From positions 1 to 64,000 of the forward strand of contig NZ_FUWR01000009.1 in NCBI RefSeq assembly GCF_900167465.1: 64,000 nt of DNA, written 5' to 3'. This DNA comes from Trichlorobacter thiogenes (GTDB taxonomy: Bacteria > Desulfobacterota > Desulfuromonadia > Geobacterales > Pseudopelobacteraceae). The notes below the pieces were generated by a model. The model had not been told where the DNA came from. It saw only the letters and a program-made list of their open reading frames with translations, and did not search any database. The translations under genes and the position numbers were made by a program. Positions 27,739-35,791 of this stretch are shown one piece after another. Positions within the stretch are counted from its first letter, which is position 1. Each line of letters opens with the position of its first letter.

Positions 27739-28623
27739 TTACCGTGCTGCAGATTTCTGTAGAGCTGTAGAAATCTGATCCAGGCTGCTAAAAAGCTGTA
27801 TACCTGTCGGCATGGCTGGTATCCCCTTGATGCCGCCACCGCCTGCCCAGAGGACAGTGGTATCAGGCAGCAGGTTGCGTAGCCGTACCAGCTGGGTGGC
27901 AACGGTACGACGGTTCATGTATTCACTGCAGGATATACCGACAATGCTGCACTCACCTTCAATCGCTCCGCGCACAATCTCTTCAAGTGGTGTCTGCACC
28001 CCCAGTAATAGTACCTCTACACCTTCCAGGGCGAGCATGCAGGTTGCCATCAACAGGCCGAGGCCGTGCTGTTCGCCAGGCAGGGTGGTTAAAAGGGCTC
28101 TGGAGTTTCCCGGTGTCTGCGGCAGACGGCGTAGGGCAGTAAGTAGTACCATGCGCGCCTGTTCCGCATAGTGGTGTTCATCCAATACCCCGATTCTGCC
28201 TGCAAACCATGCCTCTCCAACCGCATGATTCATCGGTGCCAGCACGCCAATCAGGAAATCCCGTAAGCCTTGCTGCTGCAGTAATGCTTCCAGTCGCGCC
28301 AGCAGACCGTAACGTGGTCCCGTTGCCAGTATCTGGAGTAGTTCTTCAACATCGCGCGGTACGGTTTGCGTCTCCCGCTGCTGTTGCGTGATCTGGCTCA
28401 GCTGCTGCAGATCAAGTATGGCCAGCTTGCCAGGCCGCATGCCGCTGTCCATCAGCTGCTTGATCAACCGTAGACGTTCCAGTTGCTCGACGCTGTAGTT
28501 CCGCTCACTGCGCTGATTGCGTTGTGGCGCAGGGAAACCGTAGCGTCGCTCCCATATCCGCAGAGTGTCTCGGCTGATACCGGTTTCACGTTCAAGGTCA
28601 CTGATTGAAAATTGTACAGGCAT
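27739..28623 (-). CDS. CarH-like MerR regulator with B12-binding domain
   Basis: The 294-residue protein has a MerR helix-turn-helix (1-70: FSISDLERETGISRDTLRIW), a helical cap domain with the W-x9-EH motif (W139, E149, H150), and a cobalamin-binding domain with the E-x-H-x-x-G motif (E184, H186, G189). In CarH proteins these bind adenosylcobalamin, and light breaks the Co-C bond so the repressor leaves DNA. The residue after W139 is F140, where Thermus CarH has the histidine (H132) that ligates cobalt in the light state. The gene is followed by uvsE and is divergent from three other genes; the shared upstream region holds three inverted repeats. Confidence 0.87.
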   Translation of the reverse strand: MPVQFSISDLERETGISRDTLRIWERRYGFPAPQRNQRSERNYSVEQLERLRLIKQLMDSGMRPGKLAILDLQQLSQITQQQRETQTVPRDVEELLQILATGPRYGLLARLEALLQQQGLRDFLIGVLAPMNHAVGEAWFAGRIGVLDEHHYAEQARMVLLTALRRLPQTPGNSRALLTTLPGEQHGLGLLMATCMLALEGVEVLLLGVQTPLEEIVRGAIEGECSIVGISCSEYMNRRTVATQLVRLRNLLPDTTVLWAGGGGIKGIPAMPTGIQLFSSLDQISTALQKSAAR

Positions 28624-28625
28624 AA

Positions 28626-28698
28626 TTTGTCCTAGACAAAAATAATTTATAGTGTGAAAATAACACTATGGTTTAATTTTGTCTATGATTAAAGACAA
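28626..28698. promoter_or_regulatory. Three inverted repeats in the divergent region of the CarH-like gene
   Basis: Between the regulator start (28623) and the divergent gene (28740) there are three repeats. TTTGTC-CTA-GACAAA lies at 28626-28640, ATAGTGT-7-ACACTAT at 28649-28669, and TTGTCT-8-AGACAA at 28679-28698. The first and third share the TTGTC half site. They are good candidates for binding sites of the MerR/B12 regulator controlling both directions; the region is AT-rich as expected for promoters. Confidence 0.6.
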
Positions 28699-28739
28699 CA
28701 AACTCTTGCCACTCTGTTTGAACAGAAAGGAACAGCGTA

Positions 28740-29000
28740 ATGTCTATGACTGACTATATTGATGAACGCTATGACGATACCTTTGAGTCGGTGTATACTA
28801 TGCTTTCTGAACTTGCCCGGTGTGACCGGGCTTCGGCACTCCGGCATATCAGTCAGACACTGAAGAGCCTGTATGTACGCCAGGGCAATGATTGGACCGG
28901 TCGAGGCGCCATCGGCAATGCCGGGCTTGATGCGTCGGTGGCAGCTCATGAAGCGGTATTGCTGGAGTTATCCAGCGGAAAAAGGGGAGAACAATCATGA
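28740..29000 (+). CDS. Small protein of unknown function
   Basis: I do not recognise this 86-residue protein. It is acidic near the N-terminus (DYIDERYDDTFESVYTML), probably largely helical, has no signal peptide or membrane segment, and contains a glycine-rich turn (WTGRGAIGNAG). GAAAGGAACAG precedes the ATG. Its end overlaps the phasin-like gene by four bases (ATGA), so the two are probably translated together, and the gene is the first in the operon divergent from the CarH-like regulator. Confidence 0.7.
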   Translation: MSMTDYIDERYDDTFESVYTMLSELARCDRASALRHISQTLKSLYVRQGNDWTGRGAIGNAGLDASVAAHEAVLLELSSGKRGEQS

Positions 29001-29290
29001 AAGAAAAACTGGAGCAACTGTTTTACTTCGGGTTGGGCACAGCGCTGATGGCCAAGGAGAAAATCGACCAGGCCGGTGAGTCTGCCAAGGGGATGAAAGA
29101 AGAAAATGAGCGCAAGGCCCGTGAGTTCTTTGACCAGGCCGTAGCAAAAGGCAGTGAGGAGCGGGGCCAGCTGAAAGAGAGCGTCAGAGAGTTGCTGAAA
29201 GAGGTCATGGATGAACTGGGCCTGGCCACCAAGGCAGACCTGGATGCCCTGAGGGAGGAACTGGCCAAGCAGCGTCAGGGACAGCCGTAA
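28997..29290 (+). CDS. Phasin-like helical protein
   Basis: The 97-residue protein starts with a short hydrophobic stretch (LEQLFYFGLGTALMAKEKID) and is then almost entirely charged helix (KEENERKAREFFDQAV, LLKEVMDELGLATKADLDAL). This resembles the small phasin-family proteins associated with polyhydroxyalkanoate granules or with membrane quinone kinases. The UbiB-like gene follows four bases later. No PHA synthase gene is in the window, so a PHA role is not supported by context. Confidence 0.7.
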   Translation: MKEKLEQLFYFGLGTALMAKEKIDQAGESAKGMKEENERKAREFFDQAVAKGSEERGQLKESVRELLKEVMDELGLATKADLDALREELAKQRQGQP

Positions 29291-29294
29291 ACCG

Positions 29295-30866
29295 GTGCCC
29301 CCTTTGACCCTCCTTATCAGGCTGTACCATCCACAGCGGGTCTACCGGGTCTTCCGGGTGCTGCTGACGGTGTTTCTGCTGATCAGAAAACGTCCCAGCT
29401 GGCTGGGTATCAGGCCGCTGACACCGCCACAACTGGTTGCATCCATTGAGCAGCTGGGAGCCAGCTTCATCAAGCTGGCCCAGGTGCTGGCCACCCGGGC
29501 TGATTTCTTTGACAGCAGCTATCTGGAACCGTTGCGTCACCTGCATGATCGTCTGCCACCCATGCCTGCTGCTGATTTTCAGCAGGTCTTTGACCGTGCC
29601 TTTGGGGATGGTGCCTGCTTCAGCAGTTTTGAAGCAGAGCCGCTGGCCTGCGCCTCCATTGGTCAGGTGCATCGGGCAACTCTGCTGGATGGCAGAAAGG
29701 CAGCGGTCAAGCTGCGGCGCAACCGGATTGAACGGGTGGTGCGGGAGGATATCCGTCTGCTTGGCTGGTTTCTGGCCCTGCTGCATCCCCTGTTTGCTGA
29801 ATACACCCGCAACTCCATAGAGGCGGTGCTGATCGCCTTTCGCCGCACCATCTTGCAGGAAGTGGATATGCAGGCAGAACTGTCCAATCTGGAACGGTTC
29901 CGACAGGCCTATCCTGATTCCGGCGTCCGTATGCCGGTTCCGTATCCGCAGTACTGCAGCCATGATGCCCTGGTGATGAGCTTTGAAGAAGGGGTCCGTT
30001 TTGATGATCAGGAACGTCTGGCCGGTCTGGATGTTTCGTTTGCCGCCCTGATGGAAAAACTGGTGCTGTTTTACACGGAACAGATGCTGGTCAAGGGGTT
30101 CTTTCATGCCGATCCCCACCCCGGCAACCTGCTGGTGACCGAAGGGGGCGAACTGGTATTGCTGGATTTCGGCATGGTCAGCCGGATTCCCAATGCCATC
30201 CGCCTGGCCATGATCAACACCGTTAAAGCAGCCTACGAGCGGGATTTTGAACTGTTGGTGCAGGCCACCCGCAAGCTGGGGATTATCACCGACAGCGCGC
30301 CCCAGGATGAACTGACCGGTCTGGCCGAGGAGATCTTTCGGATCTTTGACAATGACCAACTGAGTGCCGGTAGCATGCAGGAACTGGCCTTCGGGGTTAT
30401 GGATGCGCTCAAGGAGTACCCGTTCAAGCTGCCCCAGGAGATCGTCTATGTCATGCGTGCCAGCTCGATTATTGAGGGGCTGGGCACCAGCTATATCGAG
30501 AACTACAACGGGGTTAAGGATGTGCTGCCGGTCTTGAAGGCCAACCTGACCCGCGCACTGGGGGAACGTGACAGCATCTGGGGAGTGGTGACCCATGAAC
30601 TGGCGCAACTGCCGCTGACTCTAGTCAAGGCCCGTCACCTGGTGGATACCCTGCAGCAGGGGGATCTGACCGTACATCTGGCTGAAGAAGATCGTCGCGC
30701 ACTGCTACGCCCGGCTCAATTGTGGCTGCAGCAGATGACCTGGATCGGCCTGCTGGTGGCGCTGGCCTTCTACCTGCGGGGATTCGTGCATCCGCTGGCT
30801 GGCTGGTTGTCCCTGGGCTGCTTCGGGCTGGCCTTTGTCAGGCTTGTGTGGTGGAAAAAGGTGTAA
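29295..30866 (+). CDS. ABC1/UbiB-family atypical kinase
   Basis: The 523-residue protein has the ABC1 layout. An N-terminal helix with the KxGQ motif in variant form KLAQ (K60, Q63) comes first, then the A-rich loop CASIGQVHRA, the catalytic FHADPHPGNLL and the metal-binding LLDFGMVSRI. Two hydrophobic segments close the C-terminus (about 485-520). Such proteins support ubiquinone or other isoprenoid lipid metabolism at the membrane. The KxGQ glycine is alanine here, and the usual following S and P of the STRPD stretch are alanines, so the regulatory loop is altered. Translation starts at GTG. The gene is third in the operon divergent from the CarH-like regulator. Confidence 0.86.
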   Translation: MPPLTLLIRLYHPQRVYRVFRVLLTVFLLIRKRPSWLGIRPLTPPQLVASIEQLGASFIKLAQVLATRADFFDSSYLEPLRHLHDRLPPMPAADFQQVFDRAFGDGACFSSFEAEPLACASIGQVHRATLLDGRKAAVKLRRNRIERVVREDIRLLGWFLALLHPLFAEYTRNSIEAVLIAFRRTILQEVDMQAELSNLERFRQAYPDSGVRMPVPYPQYCSHDALVMSFEEGVRFDDQERLAGLDVSFAALMEKLVLFYTEQMLVKGFFHADPHPGNLLVTEGGELVLLDFGMVSRIPNAIRLAMINTVKAAYERDFELLVQATRKLGIITDSAPQDELTGLAEEIFRIFDNDQLSAGSMQELAFGVMDALKEYPFKLPQEIVYVMRASSIIEGLGTSYIENYNGVKDVLPVLKANLTRALGERDSIWGVVTHELAQLPLTLVKARHLVDTLQQGDLTVHLAEEDRRALLRPAQLWLQQMTWIGLLVALAFYLRGFVHPLAGWLSLGCFGLAFVRLVWWKKV

Positions 30867-31069
30867 TTCTGATAACGGTAATCACGACAAGTGCGTTACC
30901 GCCGGAAAAGGCGGTGAGCCGTTGTATAACGTAATAGATTACAAAGGACTACGACTAGCTAAAGTGTAACAGCAAACCCAACCACCCCCAACCCCTCCTT
31001 TGGTAAGGAGGGGAGGAAACATAAAAGTTCCCCTCCTGTTTCAGGAGGGGCTAGGGGTGGTAACTTCCC
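30867..31069. repeat. Intergenic palindromic repeat element (core 30982-31060)
   Basis: After ubiB there is a small hairpin without a T-tract (ACCGCC 30898-30903, GGCGGT 30910-30915). A nested palindrome then spans 30982-31060: outer arms CCACCCC and GGGGTGG, and inside them two CCCCTCCT...AGGAGGGG hairpins. The whole can fold into one long stem or into two hairpins. It separates ubiB from the convergent secreted-protein gene and could end transcription from either side, but its style is that of a dispersed intergenic repeat. Confidence 0.65.
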
Positions 31070-32074
31070 CTACGGCCCCACCACTACCTTATCCACAACC
31101 AGCGTACCGCTGCTGATGGTCAGGCTGCCGTTAATGGTACTGTAACCGGTCTGGCTGCTGAAAGTGCTGTCACTGTAGCCACCCTTCAGGGTCAGGGTCA
31201 GGGTATGGCTGTTCTGCAGGATAACGTTTTCTGCAAAACCAATAGCCGTGGCCCGGATGGTTGCATCCTGAACCGGTGCTGCCAGGGCGCTGTTAATGCT
31301 GTAATAGGCGGTGCTGTCACCATCAATCTTTACCGTGGCCGCGCCTGGGCTGAATGTGGCAGTTACCGCCTTGTTTGCGCTCATGGTGATGCTGCCGGGA
31401 TTGCTGATACTGACGTAATCACCGCTCCAACTGCTGAAGGTTGAGTTGGAACCGGTGGCGGTCAGGGTAACGGTATCGCTTAGGTTAAAGGTAACCGGCT
31501 GACAGACGCCGGGGGTGTTGCAGGTGTAGTTGGTGCCGCTGTCGTTATGGCTGGTAACTGAGCCGTTGCCGGAGATGGTGACGGTGAGGGTTGGCATAAT
31601 AACGCGGACGCCGTAGCTGTCGGCATTGGTTGCCGTGCCCTTGAGATGAAGCCACCCCAGCGCTTCGCTCCAGCCAAAGCCGTCAAGGGCGCCGGTTGTG
31701 CTATTGATTGTAACCCCACCGCCGCTGGGAGCAAAATTGATCCAACCGCTGGTTTCAGACCAAGCAAAACCGGATAGCGCATCGCCGATCCGGTTTACCC
31801 CCCAGTCGGCATTGCTTGTGTTGGCGTAGATAAAGCTGCCGCCGTCGGTGTGGCTCCCCAGCTTGATCCAGCCGATGCTTTCGCTCCAAGCAAAGCCTTC
31901 CAGGTGATCGACATAGAGTGTCACTCCACCGCTGCTAGGGGCAAAGTTGATCCATCCGCTGGTTTCGGACCATGCGTATTTTTCGGTGGAGCTGATGTTG
32001 CTGGCCAGGGCCGCAGTGACAAAGGAGAGGAGTGCTAGGCCAGCAATGATGCCGCTTGAAAAGATATGTCTCAT
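31070..32074 (-). CDS. Secreted protein with four WSE-GW repeats and shared C-terminal module
   Basis: The 334-residue protein has a signal peptide (about 1-24, ending ALASN). Four repeats follow with the core FAWSETSGWINFAPS (at about 34, 64, 103 and 133), then a bacterial-repeat domain with paired cysteines (YTCNTPGVCQPVTFNLSDTV) and SSWSGDYVSISNPGSI. The C-terminal 90 residues (from VKIDGDSTAYYS to VVDKVVVGP) are nearly the same as in three other proteins of this region. A TL dipeptide insertion (TLTLTLKGG against TLTLKGG) distinguishes this copy. The function is unknown; surface or extracellular location is inferred from the signal peptide and beta-rich composition. Confidence 0.85.
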   Translation of the reverse strand: MRHIFSSGIIAGLALLSFVTAALASNISSTEKYAWSETSGWINFAPSSGGVTLYVDHLEGFAWSESIGWIKLGSHTDGGSFIYANTSNADWGVNRIGDALSGFAWSETSGWINFAPSGGGVTINSTTGALDGFGWSEALGWLHLKGTATNADSYGVRVIMPTLTVTISGNGSVTSHNDSGTNYTCNTPGVCQPVTFNLSDTVTLTATGSNSTFSSWSGDYVSISNPGSITMSANKAVTATFSPGAATVKIDGDSTAYYSINSALAAPVQDATIRATAIGFAENVILQNSHTLTLTLKGGYSDSTFSSQTGYSTINGSLTISSGTLVVDKVVVGP

Positions 32075-32120
32075 GAGGGGGCTGCCTCTCTGTTAATGGA
32101 TATCCAAAGAGTCGGATGAT

Positions 32121-33365
32121 CTACTGTCTGTCACGTACAGGCCAGACGTAATTACTGTAGGTCTTAACGTAGGCATTTATGACGCCACTGCTTATGGCGA
32201 CGTTCCAAGAACCGCTGCTAGAGCTGGAGCTGGACGACCAGTATTGACTGGACTGGACGGACGTAAACGGACTGGCCGGCGGCCAGACGGGACCCAGACT
32301 AAGTAGCTCATTGACGTTCGGCAGACGCCATTGGCCGGTGGATGAGCCGTCAGTCAGGCCGCAGAGGCCACTGGACAGATTATTGCTCCAGGTCAAAGCA
32401 TTTGCCCACGTAAGTTTTCCACTACTATTACTGATGCCGCCAACGGTCTCAGTGCAGCTGGCGTTTTTCAGCCAGATCAATCCGCTATAGTTATCCGTGA
32501 CCGTGCCGTTGCTGTTATCTGTAAAACGCGAACTGTTGGATGGCACCCACGAAGGGACGGCGTAATTGCCAGTATTACCGGTTTTCGGCAGTATCACCGG
32601 AAGGCAGCCGTTCTGATACGCACCATCATCACCGGTTGCATAGCTGGTGCTCTGGCCAGTGGACGACACTTCCCTGCATTTACCGCTGATACCGAAAACA
32701 GAGGTACCGCTTCTGATGTTACCTGCAACCAGGTTGGCGTCCCCGGCCACTGTTCCGGAACCGTTGTGATAACCGGCGGCAATGGCTTGGCTTGTAGTGC
32801 CGGGGGTGATGCTGACTGCGCCGTTATTGGGCATGGTGCCGGTCAGGCCTGTCGAAACGGCAGTTGAAAAGGTGGCTCCGGAAAGCACGCTTTCGACAGT
32901 GGCCGTACCGGTTGCCTGGATGACCGAGGCAGTGGCTGTTTTACCTCCGAAATAATACCCGTCCGGTATCGTGAAAGTCAGCAGTCCGTTACCACCGGTA
33001 ACATTACCTTGCACCGGAATCGCACCCGTGTTTACCCCCCAGGTCCCGTCAGTTCTAAGCCCCCAAAACGTCTTGCCGGACAAGACATCACTTGCTGTAG
33101 CACCGTTGGTGTTGTCCGGCGCCGGGAGCTTTGCCTGAATCTCAGCTAGTGTCCTGCTGCTACCCACAGTAGGCCCTGCGGTCGGCTCGGTAAACTGGCT
33201 CGTATTGGGTGCCGGGATGGCTGCGCCGGTATCCAGCAGGTTGTAGATCTGGTTGATAGTCGGCATGTTGCTGCCAGCACTGCCGGGGGCGTCTAAATTT
33301 CCAGCAAAGCCTGATAACGGAAAGCTGGCCAGCAAAAGCGTGATAAGGCGGGTTGCGTATTTCAT
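32121..33365 (-). CDS. Secreted DUF1566 protein with phage-tail-like repeats
   Basis: From the ATG at 33365 (GAGGAC upstream) the product is 414 residues. It has a signal peptide (MKYATRLITLLLASFPLSGFAG) and a low-complexity N-terminal region. Segments such as GTMPNNGAVSITPGTTSQA and GYHNGSGTVAGDANLVAGNI resemble repeats found in phage tail and fibre proteins. At the C-terminus a DUF1566 (Lcl C-terminal) domain carries FTDNSNGTVTDNYSGLIWLK, WRLPNVNELLSL, YWSSSSSSSSGSW and VWPVRDRQ. DUF1566 domains are C-type-lectin-like and common in secreted proteins. Unlike its neighbours it lacks the shared C-terminal module. An ATG at 33389 in the same frame is less likely. Confidence 0.85.
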   Translation of the reverse strand: MKYATRLITLLLASFPLSGFAGNLDAPGSAGSNMPTINQIYNLLDTGAAIPAPNTSQFTEPTAGPTVGSSRTLAEIQAKLPAPDNTNGATASDVLSGKTFWGLRTDGTWGVNTGAIPVQGNVTGGNGLLTFTIPDGYYFGGKTATASVIQATGTATVESVLSGATFSTAVSTGLTGTMPNNGAVSITPGTTSQAIAAGYHNGSGTVAGDANLVAGNIRSGTSVFGISGKCREVSSTGQSTSYATGDDGAYQNGCLPVILPKTGNTGNYAVPSWVPSNSSRFTDNSNGTVTDNYSGLIWLKNASCTETVGGISNSSGKLTWANALTWSNNLSSGLCGLTDGSSTGQWRLPNVNELLSLGPVWPPASPFTSVQSSQYWSSSSSSSSGSWNVAISSGVINAYVKTYSNYVWPVRDRQ

Positions 33366-33454
33366 GTTTTTGTCCTCTGTTTGGTGCAATGTACGTTTTG
33401 TTTTCTATTTCCACCTTGAGTGTAAAGGTGGCCTTGGACGGTGCGAAACGTCCT

Positions 33455-34215
33455 CTACGGCCCCACCATTACCTTATCCACAACCAGCGTTCCGCTGCTG
33501 ATGGTCAGGCTGCCGTTAATGGTACTGTAACCGGTCTGGTCGGTGAAGGTGGCGTCACTGTAGCCACCTTTCAGAGTTACGGTGACGCTGCTTTGCAGGG
33601 TCACGTCTTCCGTGAAATTGGTAGCCGTGGCCCGGACGACCGCATCCTGCACCGGCGCGGCCAGCGCCGTATTAATGCTGTAGTACGGGGTGTTGTCACC
33701 ATCAATCTTTACCGTTGCAGCGCCTGGGCTGAATGTGGCAGTTACCGCCTTGTCTGCATTCATGGTGATGCTGCCGGGATTGCTGATGCTGACGTAATCC
33801 CCGCTCCAACTGCTGAAGCTGGAGTTTGAACCGGTGGCGGTCAGGGTAACGGTATCGCCACTGCCAAACGGCACAGCGCTACAGGTTGCGGTATTACAGG
33901 CATAGCCAAGTCCGCTGCCATTTGAACTGTTCACCGTACCGTTGCCGCTGATAGCAAGGGTCAGCCAGTAACCGTTAATATTCAGGGCACCGCTGATAAA
34001 AGAAATGTCATAGCCCAACTGGTCTGAAAACAGGCCGTCCGGTGTAATGGTGTAACTGCCAATTGCCGTAGCCCCCTGGGAGCTACCGGCATAGGTCAAA
34101 CTGCCTGCCACCCTGGTTGCATTATACCCGGCCGGTGCAAACAGCACCCCGTTGCCGCCGCTGTAGGGGGTAGCGTCATAGTTCTTGGCTACATTATTGG
34201 CCGTCACACTCATGG
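33455..34215 (-). repeat. Shared 3' cassette, copy B (MBG, bacterial repeat and C-terminal module)
   Basis: This stretch is highly similar at the DNA level to 36147-36910 and 41345-42105. It encodes the MBG-like domain, the bacterial-repeat domain and the final module. The last part (about 33455-33860) is also shared with 31070-31470. Similar DNA over matching codons and the same terminal CCGTAG context show recent duplication or gene conversion. Inner limits are approximate. Confidence 0.8.
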
Positions 34216-35791
34216 GGGTCAAAAAGCTGCGCAAGAGCGGCGTGGTCTGGCTGTCGTAGATACGCCAGGCCGCGGAGGAACCGCCCGTTGTGCTGATGTC
34301 CCAGCCGGCGAAGGTGGCCGCCTGCGTCAGTTCGGCGGAAGTCTTGCCGGTGCCGCCGTCGCTGGTCGCCTGGCCGGAAACCTGAGTGTCCCAGTAGCTG
34401 TTGGTGACGGTGGCATAGACGTTGAACTGATAGCCGACCAGGCCGCCGACATGGCTCTGGCCAACCACCGCACCAGCAGCGTAGCTGTTGGTAACCGAGG
34501 TGCCGGGGCTCAGGTAACCCACCAGCCCGCCCACGTTCGCATTCGTAGCAGAGACATTCCCGACCGTTCCTGTGGCGTAGCTGTCGGCAATCGAGGCGCC
34601 GTCGTATCCCGTCATGCCGACCAGCCCGCCCACCCCCTCCGCATAGCTGGGGTTGACCGATCCTGAGGCATAGCTGCCGGCAATGGCGCCGTTGTTCACC
34701 CCGACCAGCCCGCCGAAGCCTTGGCCCAGCGCCATGTTGAACTGGCCCACCACATCAAAGCTCGCCGAACTGTTGTAAATGGCGCCCTCGTTTTCACCCA
34801 CCAGGCCGCCGACGGAATTTGTACTGTGGATATCCGCCCCGTAGACATCGTAGGGGACGACATGACTGTTGAGGATGGTGCCGGCGTTGGCGCCCACCAG
34901 GCCGCCGACGAACTGGCCCGTTCCCCTGATCGACGCCCCATCCATCATGGCTACGACATTGCGAATGATGCCGCCGGTATCGTTGGCGCCCGCCAGGGAA
35001 CCGACGAAGTTCACGCCAAAGACATTGGAGTACATCCCATCCATACTGATCTGCACGTTCTCCAGGGTGCCGGTGTTGAAGCCGAACAGTCCCTGGAAAT
35101 CGGCGGCATTGACGACGTAAGGATTCCAGACCACGTGGCCCAGGCCGGTGAACGCGCCGGTGAACGGCGTGTATTGATCGGCACCCAGCGGCGTCCATAA
35201 TAAGCTGCCCAAATTGACATCGCCGCCGAGGGCGTAATGCCCGGCCAGGTTGCCGCTGATCGCCGTCAGTTGCGCCGGGGTCTGGATGACGATGTAGTCT
35301 TGGCCATTGATGGTGAGGAAGCCGGCGCCGGAGCGGTCGGGGAAATCCAGCCGCCCGGCGAAGCTCCGGCTGCCGGTGCCGTCGTGCCCCGGATTGAAAA
35401 CGAAATTTACCGCGCCGCCGGGGGTGAGCGTCAGGCTGGAACTGCCGGAGGCGGTCATGACGGCATTGACGTTGATGTCGTTGGTGGCGGTCAGAGTCAG
35501 TTTGTTGGCAGACCAGCTGATGTCGGTTGCCACGGTTATGCTGCTGCCCGCAGTGATGACCACCCCGCTGTTTGCCAGACGGTCTGTGATGTCACTTACT
35601 GCCACGCTGGAAACACCGCTGGCGCCCGGTGTCCAGACATCCGGTGAGGCGCCTGACCAGCTACCGTTGCTGGAGGCTGCCGTGCCGATGGTGACGGTGG
35701 CGGAATCAGCCCATGCCGGTTGCAGCGGTGCCAGCAGGCAGATGAACAGTACCAACAGCAGGATCGGTTTAAGGTGCGGTATGTTTTTCAT
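33455..35791 (-). CDS. GLUG-repeat secreted adhesin-like protein (7 repeats)
   Basis: The 778-residue product has a signal peptide (MKNIPHLKPILLLVLFICLL...AWA) and an N-terminal beta module starting DSATVTIGTAASSNGSWSGA. Seven GLUG-type repeats follow (cores such as VGGLVGANAGTILN and VGGLVGENEGAIYN), then a WRIYDSQTTPLLRSF cap, an MBG-like domain (KNYDATPYSGGNG...), a bacterial-repeat domain and the shared C-terminal module ending VVDKVMVGP. Such proteins are usually extracellular beta-helical adhesins. The start at 35791 is chosen because AAGGA lies just upstream and a signal peptide follows directly. No autotransporter barrel or sortase signal is seen. Confidence 0.86.
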   Translation of the reverse strand: MKNIPHLKPILLLVLFICLLAPLQPAWADSATVTIGTAASSNGSWSGASPDVWTPGASGVSSVAVSDITDRLANSGVVITAGSSITVATDISWSANKLTLTATNDINVNAVMTASGSSSLTLTPGGAVNFVFNPGHDGTGSRSFAGRLDFPDRSGAGFLTINGQDYIVIQTPAQLTAISGNLAGHYALGGDVNLGSLLWTPLGADQYTPFTGAFTGLGHVVWNPYVVNAADFQGLFGFNTGTLENVQISMDGMYSNVFGVNFVGSLAGANDTGGIIRNVVAMMDGASIRGTGQFVGGLVGANAGTILNSHVVPYDVYGADIHSTNSVGGLVGENEGAIYNSSASFDVVGQFNMALGQGFGGLVGVNNGAIAGSYASGSVNPSYAEGVGGLVGMTGYDGASIADSYATGTVGNVSATNANVGGLVGYLSPGTSVTNSYAAGAVVGQSHVGGLVGYQFNVYATVTNSYWDTQVSGQATSDGGTGKTSAELTQAATFAGWDISTTGGSSAAWRIYDSQTTPLLRSFLTPMSVTANNVAKNYDATPYSGGNGVLFAPAGYNATRVAGSLTYAGSSQGATAIGSYTITPDGLFSDQLGYDISFISGALNINGYWLTLAISGNGTVNSSNGSGLGYACNTATCSAVPFGSGDTVTLTATGSNSSFSSWSGDYVSISNPGSITMNADKAVTATFSPGAATVKIDGDNTPYYSINTALAAPVQDAVVRATATNFTEDVTLQSSVTVTLKGGYSDATFTDQTGYSTINGSLTISSGTLVVDKVMVGP

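Noticed and set aside
29205-30608. A 467-codon minus-strand open frame opposite the UbiB-like gene
   Set aside because: The + strand protein has all ABC1 motifs. The minus frame is rich in H and Q with no known domain, as expected for antisense of a GC-rich gene.
30982-31060. The nested palindrome as a simple terminator for ubiB
   Set aside because: It lies more than 100 bases after the stop, has no T-tract, and has the design of other intergenic repeats in the window, so it was called a repeat; a secondary terminator role remains possible.
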